Shown: piece by piece, positions 9,851 through 19,617 of the stretch | How positions within the stretch are numbered: the first letter of the stretch is position 1 | How the letters are laid out: each line of letters opens with the position of its first letter | From: Porticoccaceae bacterium LTM1 | Lineage (GTDB): Bacteria > Pseudomonadota > Gammaproteobacteria > Pseudomonadales > Porticoccaceae | Assembly: GCA_030252795.1 (NCBI GenBank) | Contig: CP127080.1 | Span: 1,190,501-1,254,500 of the forward strand | Length of the DNA stretch: 64,000 nt | Reading direction: 5' to 3' | Position numbers and translations under genes: made by a program | Notes under the pieces: generated by a model | Databases searched by the model: none | The model's input: the letters and a program-made list of their open reading frames with translations, nothing else | What the model was told of the DNA's origin: nothing

Positions 9851-9877
9851 TAGGGTAATGGCCGACATGAACGTATG
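9851..9877 (+). promoter_or_regulatory. ECF-type promoter element, sigma A
   Basis: TAGGGTA, 14 bases, then CGTATG, 31 bp before the sigma ATG. The same element occurs upstream of receptor A (11579), sigma C (41536) and receptor C (43496), and this repetition is the main support. Confidence 0.6.
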
Positions 9878-9908
9878 TTATTGGGTAACTATAATCGGGT
9901 AACACAAT

Positions 9909-10493
9909 ATGGCATTTTCGAGGCCAGCCAATGTGGTCTATTTGACGAGAGGCAAGGAAAATAACACCGAGGCACTGGATCGCCTCTATAAAGAGCATGC
10001 AAACCCTCTCAGGGGCATGTTCAACGCCTCTATGTGTGGCAGCCCTGATGTTGAAGACGTGATTCAGGATGTCTTTACACGCCTGTCGACTATGGAAGAT
10101 CTGGCGGAAAAGTTCCCCAAAGGGAAGAAGGGCGTTCGCTCCTTCCTGTTTGCCATGGCTAACAACCTGATCATAGATATGGTGCGAGCAACGCGCGTCC
10201 GGGTGAAATATGTTCAAAATCAAATGGGCGAACAGGAGTTGGTAGAGGGGGTGATACCTCTGGAGAGTAAGGTTGAGGCCGAATATGAGCTGGAGCTTAT
10301 CAAGGCATCTTTACTGTCAATGAATGAGCAGTGGCGTGATGCTTTTATCCTGAACCGGTTTAAGCATTTCAGTTACAGGGAGGTGGCTGAGGTAATGGGA
10401 GTATCCGTTAAAGCAGTAGAGAAATACATCAGTAAGGCGCTGCTGGTTATTAAGGGTGATCTAAAGGCTGGTAAAGCGGGAGCAGGATTATGA
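9909..10493 (+). CDS. ECF sigma factor, FecI-like (cluster A)
   Basis: This 194-residue sigma-70 family protein has region 2 near residues 24-98 (LDRLYKEHANPLRGMF, DVEDVIQDVFTRLS, SFLFAMANNLIIDMVRA) and region 4 near 138-185 (WRDAFILNRFKHFSYREVAEVMGVSVKAVEKYISKAL). Such factors are held by a FecR anti-sigma protein and released when an outer-membrane receptor senses its ligand. The stop overlaps the fecR start by 4 bp (ATGA), so the two are translationally coupled. The upstream TAGGGTA element suggests autoregulation. Confidence 0.92.
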   Translation: MAFSRPANVVYLTRGKENNTEALDRLYKEHANPLRGMFNASMCGSPDVEDVIQDVFTRLSTMEDLAEKFPKGKKGVRSFLFAMANNLIIDMVRATRVRVKYVQNQMGEQELVEGVIPLESKVEAEYELELIKASLLSMNEQWRDAFILNRFKHFSYREVAEVMGVSVKAVEKYISKALLVIKGDLKAGKAGAGL

Positions 10494-11575
10494 TGGTTAA
10501 TTTTAGACAGAAAGGAACTGAACGTCAGGCTGCCAGAGATTCCCTTAAGCTTTTTTCTGGCGATGTATCTTCAATTGAACTTAACAGAATGACTGAGGAA
10601 AGTGGCAAGTCGGACTCATATAAATCGCTCTTCAAAGAGTGTAACGACCTGCTGGCTAAAACCGGAAAGCTTTCTGAAGATGAAGATTTGCTAAGCCTAG
10701 TCAGCGGATATCCAGAGGCAAAAGGAGAGGCTGCCGAGATTAAAAAACCGGGCCGGAAAACGGAAAAAAGCTATGGAGCTTTCTGGTTTAGTGGGATCTC
10801 GGTTGCTGCAGCCCTCATAGTGCTTGCTGTTCATTTGGGCTACTTCAATATTGGTACCGGTCAGGACGCCACTATTCAGCGATATGTTACCCGTGTCGGC
10901 GAGCAGCGTGTAGTTACATTGCCAGATAATAGTGTGGTGAGCCTGAATACTGGATCCATTCTTCTGGTTGAGTACGGGGATGATTTTCGTCGGCTTAATC
11001 TTGAGCGCGGGGAAGCCTATTTTGATGTAAAACCGGATTCCGAGAGGCCTTTCAGTGTCGATGTTGGGTATCGATCCATCACCGTTCTAGGTACAGCATT
11101 CAACTTGCGAAGAGATCCTGACCAGTTTCAGCTTGCCGTTGTTGAAGGAAAGGTAGCTCTGCACCCTCGAGATGAAGCTATGATTAATGGCGCATCATTG
11201 TTGGCCCTGCCGGAAGGGGTGTACTCCTCGAAGGGAGGGGGGGCTTACAAAGTTGCAGCGGGTGAAGTAGTAGATTACAACAATCTTAAACATACCTACT
11301 CGGTAAAAGTGGATCCTGATATCGAATCCTACAGAAGCTGGACGGATGGTGTAATTCGTTTCGTCAAAGCGCCTTTTTCTGACGTAGTCCGGGAATTGAA
11401 CCGTTACTCAGCCAAGAAAATTTTAATTGAAGACTCGAGTATTCTGAATCTGCCGGTTTGGGCGACTGTTCAAGTAAGTGATGTATCCAGTGCCTTGATG
11501 GGGCTGGAAAAAACACAGCCAATTAGGTTGGTTTTTTATCCCGACAGAATAGTTATTCGATCAAATATAAATTGA
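10490..11575 (+). CDS. FecR-type anti-sigma/signal transducer (cluster A)
   Basis: The 361-residue protein has a cytoplasmic N-terminus of about 90 residues and one membrane helix near 95-115 (SVAAALIVLAVHLGYF). A periplasmic FecR domain follows near 125-230 (RYVTRVGEQRVVTLPDNS, RLNLERGEAYFDV, TVLGTAFNLRR). The C-terminus is STN-like and contains ELNRYSAKKILIEDSS. It should bind the sigma factor inside and the receptor STN domain outside. The N-terminus lacks a clear DUF4880 segment. It overlaps the sigma gene by 4 bp and is 81 bp before the receptor gene. Confidence 0.9.
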   Translation: MMVNFRQKGTERQAARDSLKLFSGDVSSIELNRMTEESGKSDSYKSLFKECNDLLAKTGKLSEDEDLLSLVSGYPEAKGEAAEIKKPGRKTEKSYGAFWFSGISVAAALIVLAVHLGYFNIGTGQDATIQRYVTRVGEQRVVTLPDNSVVSLNTGSILLVEYGDDFRRLNLERGEAYFDVKPDSERPFSVDVGYRSITVLGTAFNLRRDPDQFQLAVVEGKVALHPRDEAMINGASLLALPEGVYSSKGGGAYKVAAGEVVDYNNLKHTYSVKVDPDIESYRSWTDGVIRFVKAPFSDVVRELNRYSAKKILIEDSSILNLPVWATVQVSDVSSALMGLEKTQPIRLVFYPDRIVIRSNIN

Positions 11576-11578
11576 GTG

Positions 11579-11606
11579 TAGGGTAGTTAGTTAGTTGATT
11601 CGTATG
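11579..11606 (+). promoter_or_regulatory. ECF-type promoter element, receptor A
   Basis: TAGGGTA, 15 bases, then CGTATG, about 50 bp before the receptor GTG. It copies the element before sigma A with one extra spacer base. Confidence 0.6.
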
Positions 11607-11656
11607 TTGATTAGTGGGTCATCCCACATATCCACATAGAATCAAAGGGGTTTAAA

Positions 11657-14600
11657 GTGATAGGTAATAAGTCAATTTCCAGAAAAAAACTCTCCAGGGC
11701 AATTGCTTCAGGTGTGCTGATGGTGTGCGCGACCGCTGCCGTTGCTGATGAGAAAACAGTGGTTCTTGAATTAAAGTCCCAGAGTGCCGGACAAATGCTG
11801 ACTGAGCTTGGTGAGTTGGCCGGTGTTCAAATCATGGTTGACCATAAAGTTCCGGAGACTCTGGTGCTGTCTTCTATCAGCGGTGAATACAAGCTGGAAG
11901 AAGCTCTCAAGAGAATATTGAAAGGAACCGGATTGGTTTATGAATTTGCTTCTGATCAGCTTGTGCTCATTAAAGAGGAAGATGTAGCGGAAGGTGGCAA
12001 GAGAGAAAAACAAGAAGTAGAAGAGATTGTAGTTACCGGTAGTAGTTTGATTAGTGACCCGGGAAAAATGACCCGGCAGGTAACAACGTTCACACGAGAA
12101 GATATTGAGCGCAGTGGCACCACCCGCCTGGATGAATTTCTTCAGCGTTTACCACAGAATGTGAATGCACCAACAAATGTTGCTTCCGGCTACCCGAATG
12201 GTGTAAGCCATGTCGATTTCGGGATGGGTGCCAATGTTTTTGCCGGCAGCAGTGTCAACCTGCGTGGTCTCGGTTCTCAATATACGTTAATTTTGATTGA
12301 TGGCCGCCGTCCACCCAAAGGTGGTCAGTTCGGTGGTGTTACCGATATCAGTAATATCCCTATCGAGCAAGTAGAACGAATTGAGATTCTATTTGACGGT
12401 GCTGCTTCTATTTATGGAGCTGATGCTGTTGGCGGTGTAGTCAATATCATTACAAGACGTGAGTTTGCCGGTACCAATGTTTCCCTGACTTATTCCGATA
12501 CCACTGAAGGCGGTGGTGCGCGCATAAATTTTGGCTTGGGTAAAACCTTTAACTGGGGCTCGGGTTCGCTTTCGGCAATGATCAACTATCAAACCCAAGA
12601 ACAAATTGAGGGTGACCAGCGCGGAGGTTTAGAGTTTTCAGAGAGTGTCTACTTTGACCTGCCGACCTCAAACCCTGGAAATATCTCTGGTATTCAGAGT
12701 AATACCGGACATACATCTGCAGTGATGTGGGTGAAAGATGTCAATGGCGACGGCGATACTCTGGATGAAGAATTAAATGAGCGCATCCCAGGTGGCGTGT
12801 GGACAACCATAGAAAAGCGGAGTGCAAGTACTGGTTTTCAATGGGTAGCATCAGAGGGATACGTTGACCGGGAAAATGCGGCTGGTGATTTTTTTACCAG
12901 AATCCCTAATCCGCCTGCAAACCCTGCTGATGACGGATATACGGCGGTGAGGGGTGTTCAATTACCCCAGTACTCCAGTGATTCACTTTCCCTATACGAT
13001 ATCGATGTTGAAGGCGGGATGGGAGCAAACGAGTACGTTCCCTTCGATGGCATGGCGCTGAGCCCTGAAGACGAAACTATCACTGCCAGCATCAACTTAA
13101 GCCAGGATATTTCCGAAACTTTAAGTTTTGGATTATCTGTCATGTATGGAACGACGGATAAGGCGAGTAACACCAAAGGTGATGATGGAATCTTTAATAT
13201 CGATGTCAATTCTGAAGCGAACCCTTTTAATCAGCCGCTTCGTTATGCATTCGTAAATGTTTTTCCCCAAGAAACCCAGAGTGTTCATTCCACTAATGCT
13301 TCAGTTGCAGGTAGTGTGAATTGGGATTTTCACGATGACTGGAGACTCGAGTTAGGGTTTGGTGCAGGAGAGACCAAAAGCTCGTCTGAGAACCGAAATC
13401 GTTTACGAACCGAGGGAACCACTTTTACCAAAGGGCAAGACTGGACCTGGATACCAAATCTTGAAGATCTGTTTAATGGCTATTTCACAGAGTGGGATGC
13501 CAGCGCTGGAGAGATGATCTACCATGACCTTGGAACCGATTTTCGTGATCCATATTTAGGCTATGGCAGCCCGGAAGCCCTGGCTGATGATGTGGTTATT
13601 CCGCTACTTTTGACGACAAATAACAGTTCGTCACGGGATGTAGATCTTCGATTGTCAGGAACGCTTTTTGAATTGCCGGCAGGTGCGGTAAGAGCCAGCA
13701 TGAGTGCTGCGCATCGGCAGCAGAAGAACAGGGTTTTCAACTCGAACGACAGAATCTGGTCAAGTGCTCTGTCAGGTCAGGAAACTTCTCCAGATGTGTA
13801 TTACGATGAAGAATACGGTGATAAAACCAATTCCGTAGCTACCGAAATATCTGTGCCATTGATTGGTGAAGAAAACGCCCTGCCACTCGTAGAAGACTTG
13901 CTGTTCAGCGCCAGTGCCAGAATGGAGGATTATACCAACACAGATGAAAATGGTCTGAACTGGTCCGCTGGTTTTAACTGGTCACTCAATGATTGGATGA
14001 CTGTGAGGCTAAATCGAACCTATAGCCTTCGCATTGCCGAATCCGTTCGTTCCGCACGTGCACCCAAATACAATCGACAAAGTCGATGGTTAATCAGGGA
14101 TCCAAATCTTGGTTATGTTATGTTCGATACCACCAGAGGTGATCCTGCTCTTTGGACTATTTCTGGTGGTTCTGATCACTTGAAGCCAGAGCGGAATTAC
14201 GGAACAGCATTAGGCTTTATATTCAAACCTACATTCCTGGACGGTTTGAATATTCAGTTGAACCTCACTGAGTCAAACACGCATGACCAATTCGGCTCAC
14301 CAAATATGGGGTCGCTCACGCTTGATGCAATGAGTCCTGAGAATGTGGCGAATAATCCACTGCTGACTTATGCAGACCCGGAAAACAACCCTGAACAAGC
14401 TTCTATTATTTTTGAGAACTTCTTCGGCGCGTTTCCTATGGCGACCGGTGATTTAATCAAGGATTCCCGTACTTACAATGTGGGTCATACATATAATCGA
14501 GGCGCAGATCTTCAGGTTCGCTATAATTTTGCTTCGGAATTTGGGCAATTTATGCTGGGCTGGAGTCATCAGTACTTGGATAAAAATGAAATTATTCAGT

Positions 14601-15148
14601 CTGATGTCTGTGCAAATGGTGCCTGTATGTTCCAGGGAGAAGGAACAAACAATGATCGCCATTATGATATGCCCATCGATATTGTTGGTACTATAGATCG
14701 CAGATATATCTCAGGTAGATTTGCATTGCCTAAAAACAGGGGTTCATTTGATTTTAGCTGGTATTACCGTGGTCTTGGTGTGAATTTAAATACTCAATAC
14801 CAAGAGACTACATCAGTGATCAATAACCCAACACAAATAATGGCCATTGAAGACGGCCAAATAGTTACCAAGGTCAATCAATATCGTGTAGATACTACGC
14901 CGGGAAGAAGCGTAAACATGTCATTGAGCTACGAATTTAGCAGCGGTGACCTCCTTCCAAGAATTGAGTGGTTTGAGAACGCTACAGTCTCACTAACTAT
15001 TTCGGATTTGTGGCGTAAAGAAAGGGAAGAAGAGCGTGTTTGGTTGCAGCACGATTATGAAGAGGGCGACCTTTATGATGCAATCAACCGATACACGGTT
15101 AATCCGCGCGGACGGGCATTCAGCCTGAACCTGAGGGGGAGCTTCTAA
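11657..15148 (+). CDS. TonB-dependent outer-membrane receptor with STN domain (receptor A)
   Basis: The 1163-residue precursor starts at GTG behind AAAGGGG. A signal peptide ends near ATAAVA|DE (residue 30). Residues ~34-105 form the STN signalling domain. The plug starts near 122 with EEIVVTGSSLI and carries NLRGLGSQYTLILIDGRRPP and IYGADAVGGVVNIITRR. The remainder is the 22-strand barrel, ending in aromatic GRAFSLNLRGSF. It should import a TonB-energised substrate and signal to FecR A. A CANGAC pair lies in a late barrel segment. Substrate is unknown. Receptor B is its closest relative in the window. Confidence 0.93.
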   Translation: MIGNKSISRKKLSRAIASGVLMVCATAAVADEKTVVLELKSQSAGQMLTELGELAGVQIMVDHKVPETLVLSSISGEYKLEEALKRILKGTGLVYEFASDQLVLIKEEDVAEGGKREKQEVEEIVVTGSSLISDPGKMTRQVTTFTREDIERSGTTRLDEFLQRLPQNVNAPTNVASGYPNGVSHVDFGMGANVFAGSSVNLRGLGSQYTLILIDGRRPPKGGQFGGVTDISNIPIEQVERIEILFDGAASIYGADAVGGVVNIITRREFAGTNVSLTYSDTTEGGGARINFGLGKTFNWGSGSLSAMINYQTQEQIEGDQRGGLEFSESVYFDLPTSNPGNISGIQSNTGHTSAVMWVKDVNGDGDTLDEELNERIPGGVWTTIEKRSASTGFQWVASEGYVDRENAAGDFFTRIPNPPANPADDGYTAVRGVQLPQYSSDSLSLYDIDVEGGMGANEYVPFDGMALSPEDETITASINLSQDISETLSFGLSVMYGTTDKASNTKGDDGIFNIDVNSEANPFNQPLRYAFVNVFPQETQSVHSTNASVAGSVNWDFHDDWRLELGFGAGETKSSSENRNRLRTEGTTFTKGQDWTWIPNLEDLFNGYFTEWDASAGEMIYHDLGTDFRDPYLGYGSPEALADDVVIPLLLTTNNSSSRDVDLRLSGTLFELPAGAVRASMSAAHRQQKNRVFNSNDRIWSSALSGQETSPDVYYDEEYGDKTNSVATEISVPLIGEENALPLVEDLLFSASARMEDYTNTDENGLNWSAGFNWSLNDWMTVRLNRTYSLRIAESVRSARAPKYNRQSRWLIRDPNLGYVMFDTTRGDPALWTISGGSDHLKPERNYGTALGFIFKPTFLDGLNIQLNLTESNTHDQFGSPNMGSLTLDAMSPENVANNPLLTYADPENNPEQASIIFENFFGAFPMATGDLIKDSRTYNVGHTYNRGADLQVRYNFASEFGQFMLGWSHQYLDKNEIIQSDVCANGACMFQGEGTNNDRHYDMPIDIVGTIDRRYISGRFALPKNRGSFDFSWYYRGLGVNLNTQYQETTSVINNPTQIMAIEDGQIVTKVNQYRVDTTPGRSVNMSLSYEFSSGDLLPRIEWFENATVSLTISDLWRKEREEERVWLQHDYEEGDLYDAINRYTVNPRGRAFSLNLRGSF

Positions 15149-15188
15149 TTTGAATGGCTAAGGATGAGCATGGACATGCGCTTTCCCG

Positions 15189-15204
15189 CATGATCAATAG
15201 TTCA
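15189..15204. repeat. 16-bp sequence shared with 43307-43322
   Basis: CATGATCAATAGTTCA occurs here after receptor A and identically before receptor C. It could be a leftover of cluster duplication or a regulator site. Confidence 0.4.
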
Positions 15205-15229
15205 TCCTGAACAGCCATATTTCAATTTT

Positions 15230-15260
15230 GGAGCCAGGTTACCCCTGGCTCCATTTTTTT
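15230..15260 (+). terminator. terminator after receptor A
   Basis: GGAGCCAGG pairs with CCTGGCTCC across a 5-nt loop and is followed by ATTTTTTT. Strong intrinsic terminator. Confidence 0.85.
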
Positions 15261-15737
15261 AGTGAGCAGCTTCACTCCGTATCTTGCCCCAAATGTCATC
15301 TCTTGAAGTTATTGCCCTGAAGAGCGTCTTCGCCCAAAAATCACCATAAAACAACCATTTACAAAACTTAACAAATGTTATGGGGGGGCTTTGTAGGGAG
15401 TTTTCGAGATCTATACGTTTTTTATATAAGAGACCGTTGAAACAAGCCTGTGCTTTATAGGTCTTTGAAACGGTTAACAAATCTTTACAAGTAACTACGC
15501 ACTATTTCTTCAGGTTTCAGCATTTGGTGCGTCTTTATATAACAAGTCCGTTACTGGCAGCATGCAGTAACCACTTAATTTATAAGTAGATTGTCTATTG
15601 GAGAGGGAGAGTTTTGCAAAAAGCTGTTGAATTTAAAGCTGTGTCACCACGGAAAACCTGCAATCACTCGAATCAGCTTGCCGTGAAGAGCTTGGCCTTA
15701 CTGGCAACCATTGACGCCCACATAGAAGGAGAGAGCA
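15261..15737 (+). other. intergenic region upstream of the MoxR operon
   Basis: No gene was found in this AT-rich stretch. It includes an imperfect inverted repeat (GACCGTTGAAAC near 15432 and GTTTCAAAG-type sequence near 15465). There are also several TATATAA/TATAAG strings that could be -10 elements, though no pair with a good -35 stands out. The ribosome-binding site AAGGAGAGAG directly precedes the ATG at 15738. The operon promoter is probably here. Confidence 0.5.
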
Positions 15738-17375
15738 ATGGATGCCAATGATCAAAAAAAACTAACCGAAGATCTGAATCTTCTATCAAGTCGGGCCGAA
15801 GCCGTATTGGCAAAAGCTTTTGTACGCAATCGCACTCAGCAACTACTTCATTGGGGGCTGTTATTCCTGGTTCTGTTCCCGCTGCCACTGCTGATCGTGG
15901 AGCTGTGTCGTTACGCCATGGGTGGAGAGCCTTTCGGGTTGTCCCTCTGGCACTATGCCGGATTATCACTCCTTGTCGCGGTACTGGTTATTACTGCTCG
16001 TTTGCTGGTTGGCTTTTTGAAACTGGTGATTTCACGTCAAAAAGCGCTTGGCCTGGTGGATGAGCAGCTTCAATTAACCAATCGCCTGACGACGGCCGAT
16101 GAATTCTTGGGCGCAGAGACTCGAACTGGATTTATGGAAGCGGCCATTGATGATGCCGTAGAGCCCATAAATAAAGCGGTTTATCACAACATTTTGCCCG
16201 TTCAGGAAAACAGTAAAAAAGGATTTTCGCGCTGGTGCCTGGCGTCCGTGCCTGGTGCTGCGGCACTGGTGCTGTTGACTGCCTGGCTGGGTGGACTTCA
16301 GCTGACCAATGCAGATCAACTGATCGCTGAATCGCCGTTGCTGGCTGGTGCAGAAGTGCCCCGCCTGGAAGTGTTGCCGGAAGAGCTTGCATCATCCCTG
16401 GGTGACGAAGGTAAACGCGATAAGGACATGCCTCTGCGACCCAAGACCGAATCTGGAGGCTCGGAAAGCGCCGAGGGTGATCCGATGGAATCCCAGGCTG
16501 GCGAAGCCTCAAGCAATGCTGGCGGACAGCCGATGTTCCAGCCAAATCAAAACAATACCTCCAGCAGTCAGTCTGGTGGTACGCCGTCGGGTTCAAGCAG
16601 CCAGGCGCAGAGCGCTTCGGCCGGTGGACAGCAGTCTGCTGCTGGCGGTCAAAAGCAACCCAAGTCTCAATCAAGCCAAGCTAACCAGGATGGTGCCCAG
16701 CAACAGGATGGAGCTGGTAATGAACCAAGTGGTTCCAAGCAACAGTCGGGTAAATCCGGTCAATCTGGCGAATCAGGCAGCTCAGGCAGTCCTGGCAATT
16801 CGGGGCAGGCGGGCGAGTCGGGTGATAGTGGTTCCGAGGGTTCCAGCTCCGAGGGTGATGAGTCTGGTGACGGCGATGGCGACGGTGAGGGAGAAGGCGA
16901 AGGCGAAGGAGAAGGTCAGGGCGAAGGCGAAGGTGAAGGCGAAGGACAAGGTCAGGGAGAGGGCGAGGGCCAGGGTGAAGGCGAAGGACAGGGTGAAGGC
17001 AATGGTGGACAGCCTGGCTCCAGCCAGCAGAGTGGAGAAGGCACGGGTGAAGGCCAGTCTAGCGGCGAAGATGAAATCAAGAAAAACCGCGGTGCCGCCA
17101 AGGCAATGCTGGCACTACCTACGGGTGATCGCCTGATTGGTGTGCGCGGTAAAGGCCCGGAGCAAACCCGTCAGGAACAGACCGCTCCGCAGGAAGAGTC
17201 GGTTAATCAACTGACCGCCAGCCAGCGTACCTCTCGCAGCGACCGTATCGGTGAGCTGGAGCATGCCAGAGTGTCGGGTTGGTCCCGCAGTCTGGTCGAA
17301 AATTATTTCAAGCAATTACGCAACAAATCGAATTCCAATACAGAAAACTCCAAGAGTGAGGGAGAAGAGAAATGA
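15738..17375 (+). CDS. membrane protein with long Gly/Glu/Gln-rich segment, MoxR operon
   Basis: The 545-residue protein begins with a ~35-residue cytoplasmic part. Two membrane helices follow near 36-56 and 72-97, and a third near 165-185 (PGAAALVLLTAWLGGL). Residues ~220-440 are low complexity, first Ser/Gln/Gly-rich and then GEGEGEGQ-type acidic repeats. The C-terminal ~80 residues look folded. No family was recognised with certainty; similar proteins with long disordered parts accompany MoxR/DUF58 genes elsewhere. The stop overlaps the moxR ATG by 4 bp, tying it to the operon. Confidence 0.8.
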   Translation: MDANDQKKLTEDLNLLSSRAEAVLAKAFVRNRTQQLLHWGLLFLVLFPLPLLIVELCRYAMGGEPFGLSLWHYAGLSLLVAVLVITARLLVGFLKLVISRQKALGLVDEQLQLTNRLTTADEFLGAETRTGFMEAAIDDAVEPINKAVYHNILPVQENSKKGFSRWCLASVPGAAALVLLTAWLGGLQLTNADQLIAESPLLAGAEVPRLEVLPEELASSLGDEGKRDKDMPLRPKTESGGSESAEGDPMESQAGEASSNAGGQPMFQPNQNNTSSSQSGGTPSGSSSQAQSASAGGQQSAAGGQKQPKSQSSQANQDGAQQQDGAGNEPSGSKQQSGKSGQSGESGSSGSPGNSGQAGESGDSGSEGSSSEGDESGDGDGDGEGEGEGEGEGQGEGEGEGEGQGQGEGEGQGEGEGQGEGNGGQPGSSQQSGEGTGEGQSSGEDEIKKNRGAAKAMLALPTGDRLIGVRGKGPEQTRQEQTAPQEESVNQLTASQRTSRSDRIGELEHARVSGWSRSLVENYFKQLRNKSNSNTENSKSEGEEK

Positions 17376-18400
17376 CATCAGCAGCAAATATGCCAGTAAT
17401 GAATGCCGACGAAGCACGAGAAGCCGCAGAGCGTTTCCGCAGTATTTACACCAACATCAAAGACCAGGTCTGCGAAATGATGGTGGGTCAGGACGAGGTG
17501 ATTGACGGTGTGATGACCGCGCTGTTTGCCGGTGGTCACGTGCTGCTGGAAGGTGTTCCTGGGCTGGGTAAAACCATGCTGGTGAACTCTCTGTCCAAAG
17601 CAGTGGGCACTGCCTTCTCCCGTATCCAGTTCACCCCGGACATGATGCCAGCGGATATTCAGGGTACCTCGGTACTGATGGAAACCCCGGATGGTGGCCA
17701 GGAGCTGCAGTTCCAGGAAGGCCCGATTGTATCCAACCTGGTACTGGCGGATGAAATTAACCGTGCCACTCCTAAAACCCAGTCGGCCCTGCTGGAAGCG
17801 ATGCAGGAGCGTCAGGTTACTGTCGGTAAGCGCACCATCAAATTGCCAGAGCCGTTTGCGGTATTGGCGACCCAGAACCCGGTGGAGCAGGAAGGTACTT
17901 ACCCGCTGCCGGAAGCCCAGCTCGACCGTTTCTTGTTCAAGCTTGTTGTTGGCTACCCGAAAGAGCAGGATTACTCCGTGATTCTGGATCGCACCACTGG
18001 TGGCCAGTCACCGGTAATCACCGCTGCGACTACCGGCGAAGAGATTGTTGAAATGCGCAATATCGTGCGTCAGGTGCCGGTGCCGGAAGTGGCGAAGAAA
18101 TACGCCATTCACCTGGTGATGGGCACCCAGCCGGGCAGCGATTACGCCCCGGAGATCGTTAACGAGTTTGCCGCCCTCGGTTCCTCCCCACGTGGTGCCC
18201 AGTCCCTGCTGCTGGCCGGCAAGGTGCGTGCCCTGTTGAACGGTCGCTTTGCAGTGAGCTGTGAAGACATTCGCGAAGTGGCGGTACCGGTACTGCGTCA
18301 CCGTATGGTGATCAACTTCCACGGCCAATCGGAAGGTATCAGCGACGAGATGTTGGTACGCGAAATCCTGAAAACCGTAAAAGAGCCGAATCAGGTTTGA
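17372..18400 (+). CDS. MoxR family AAA+ ATPase
   Basis: This 342-residue AAA+ ATPase has Walker A GVPGLGKTM (61-69), Walker B LVLADEIN (123-130) and the MoxR signature TQNPVEQEGTYPLPEAQLDRF. MoxR ATPases act as chaperones that insert cofactors into, or mature, protein complexes together with VWA proteins. It overlaps the upstream gene by 4 bp and is followed by DUF58, BatA-like, VWA and TPR genes, the classic MoxR neighbourhood. The client of this system is not identifiable. Codon use is GC-rich and regular, as expected for a long-resident gene. Confidence 0.95.
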   Translation: MTSAANMPVMNADEAREAAERFRSIYTNIKDQVCEMMVGQDEVIDGVMTALFAGGHVLLEGVPGLGKTMLVNSLSKAVGTAFSRIQFTPDMMPADIQGTSVLMETPDGGQELQFQEGPIVSNLVLADEINRATPKTQSALLEAMQERQVTVGKRTIKLPEPFAVLATQNPVEQEGTYPLPEAQLDRFLFKLVVGYPKEQDYSVILDRTTGGQSPVITAATTGEEIVEMRNIVRQVPVPEVAKKYAIHLVMGTQPGSDYAPEIVNEFAALGSSPRGAQSLLLAGKVRALLNGRFAVSCEDIREVAVPVLRHRMVINFHGQSEGISDEMLVREILKTVKEPNQV

Positions 18401-18401
18401 C

Positions 18402-18489
18402 CGTCATTGCGAGGGCGCGTAGCGACCGTGGCAATCTCGGACTTTGCGAGTACGAGATCCTCACGTCGCTGCGCTCCTCAGGATGACAG
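18402..18489. repeat. REP-like palindromic repeat between moxR and DUF58 gene
   Basis: GTCATTGCGAGG...GGCAATCTCG faces GAGATCCTCACG...CTCAGGATGAC, giving a dyad over about 88 bp. The right half (TCCTCAGGATGAC-type) is related to the first element of the tandem array at 61.7 kb. It is an intergenic mobile palindrome within the operon. Confidence 0.7.
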
Positions 18490-18516
18490 TAGCAAGTATT
18501 GACCTGAGAGGTAATT

Positions 18517-19413
18517 ATGAGTGCAGCACTCACATTTGAAGAACTGTTTGACCCGGATTTTCTCAGCTCGCTGGGGCACCTGAGTATCACTGCCCGCCGC
18601 GTGGCCGGTGGTGGTCGCTTTGGCGAAAAGCTGTCGAAAGATCTGGGCAGCGGGGTGGAGTTTAAGGACTTTCGTCCCTACACCCCGGGCGACGACCTGC
18701 GTCGTATCGACTGGAATATCTACAACCGTCTGGGGCGTATTTTCCTGCGTCTTTACGAAGAGCAGCAGGACTTGCCGCTGTACCTGATGCCCGATCTGTC
18801 CGAGAGCATGTATACCGAAGGTGCTGTGCGTGCCAAGGCAGCGTTGAAAGCCAGCCTGGCGATGGCGACGATCAGCATGAACCAGAATGACTCTGCCGGT
18901 CTGGTGCCCTTTGGCGAAAATATGGAAATCATCACCAAGGGCAAATCCGGTAAAGCCAACATCATGAGTTTTGCCCGCCACCTGTCGGGGCTAAAACCCC
19001 AGGCACAAACCGATCTTGCCAGCTGTTTGAAAAAGCTGAGCAGCCTGAACCTGCGCCCCGGATTGCTGGTGATTGTCAGCGACTTTTTTGATCCGGCCGG
19101 GTTGGACGGAATCAAAAAAGCACTGGGTCGCCTCAAGCACAAGGTTCTGTTGATTCAGGTCACCCGCCCCTCGGATGCAGACCCGACCATGCAGGGCGAG
19201 CTGCGCTTGCGCGATTGCGAGACCGGTGAAGTGGCGGATATCGCCATGACCCCTGCGGTGATCAAACGCTACAAAGAAGTCTACGACGATTTTTGTGGGC
19301 GTTTGGCAGAGCTGGCGAAAAAGCGTCAGGCGGGGCTGTTGCGGCTGGATGCTGAAGGCGACGTGGTGTCGCAGATGGCAAAACTGTTTGAGACCGGCAG
19401 TTTGGCGGTGTAG
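18517..19413 (+). CDS. DUF58 domain protein (MoxR-associated)
   Basis: The 298 residues match DUF58 proteins. The signature VEFKDFRPYTPGDDLRRIDWNIYNRLGRIFLRLYEE is near residues 48-85 (shown here as the family marker in shortened sense: FRPYTPGDDLRRIDW). It is followed by a VWA-like fold with LPLYLMPDLSESM near residue 90. No membrane segment is seen. DUF58 proteins partner MoxR ATPases in many bacteria. An AGAGGTAATT ribosome-binding site precedes the ATG. A REP-like repeat separates it from moxR by 116 bp. Confidence 0.92.
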   Translation: MSAALTFEELFDPDFLSSLGHLSITARRVAGGGRFGEKLSKDLGSGVEFKDFRPYTPGDDLRRIDWNIYNRLGRIFLRLYEEQQDLPLYLMPDLSESMYTEGAVRAKAALKASLAMATISMNQNDSAGLVPFGENMEIITKGKSGKANIMSFARHLSGLKPQAQTDLASCLKKLSSLNLRPGLLVIVSDFFDPAGLDGIKKALGRLKHKVLLIQVTRPSDADPTMQGELRLRDCETGEVADIAMTPAVIKRYKEVYDDFCGRLAELAKKRQAGLLRLDAEGDVVSQMAKLFETGSLAV

Positions 19414-19460
19414 AGCCGCCGCGTTGCGTCTGGCGGTCGGACGCAACCCCAACGTGCTTT

Positions 19461-19540
19461 CGTTATTCCCGCGTAGGCGGGAATCCATCTCACTACCTTG
19501 TGAGATACATGGATCCCCGCTTTCGCGGGGATGACGGAAG
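19461..19540. repeat. dispersed palindromic repeat (CCCGCGTAGGCGGGAA type)
   Basis: ATTCCCGCGTAGGCGGGAAT and ATCCCCGCTTTCGCGGGGAT are two hairpins arranged around CTCACTACCTTGTGAG. The same element type occurs at 24019-24090 and inside every unit of the 61.5 kb array. It lies between two genes of the MoxR operon. A short GTCAGAC triplication follows at 19571-19590. Confidence 0.75.
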
Positions 19541-19617
19541 GGGAATAACGACGAAGCTGTAGGTTTTAGCGTCAGACGTCAGACGTCAGACCACAAATCG
19601 AGCGAAGCGAGAGAGCT

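Noticed and set aside
15738-17136. Overlapping 262-codon frame inside the Gly/Glu-rich gene
   Set aside because: It is a shadow of the low-complexity GGCGAAGG-type repeats, giving a Lys/Arg/Ala-rich translation with no ribosome-binding site.
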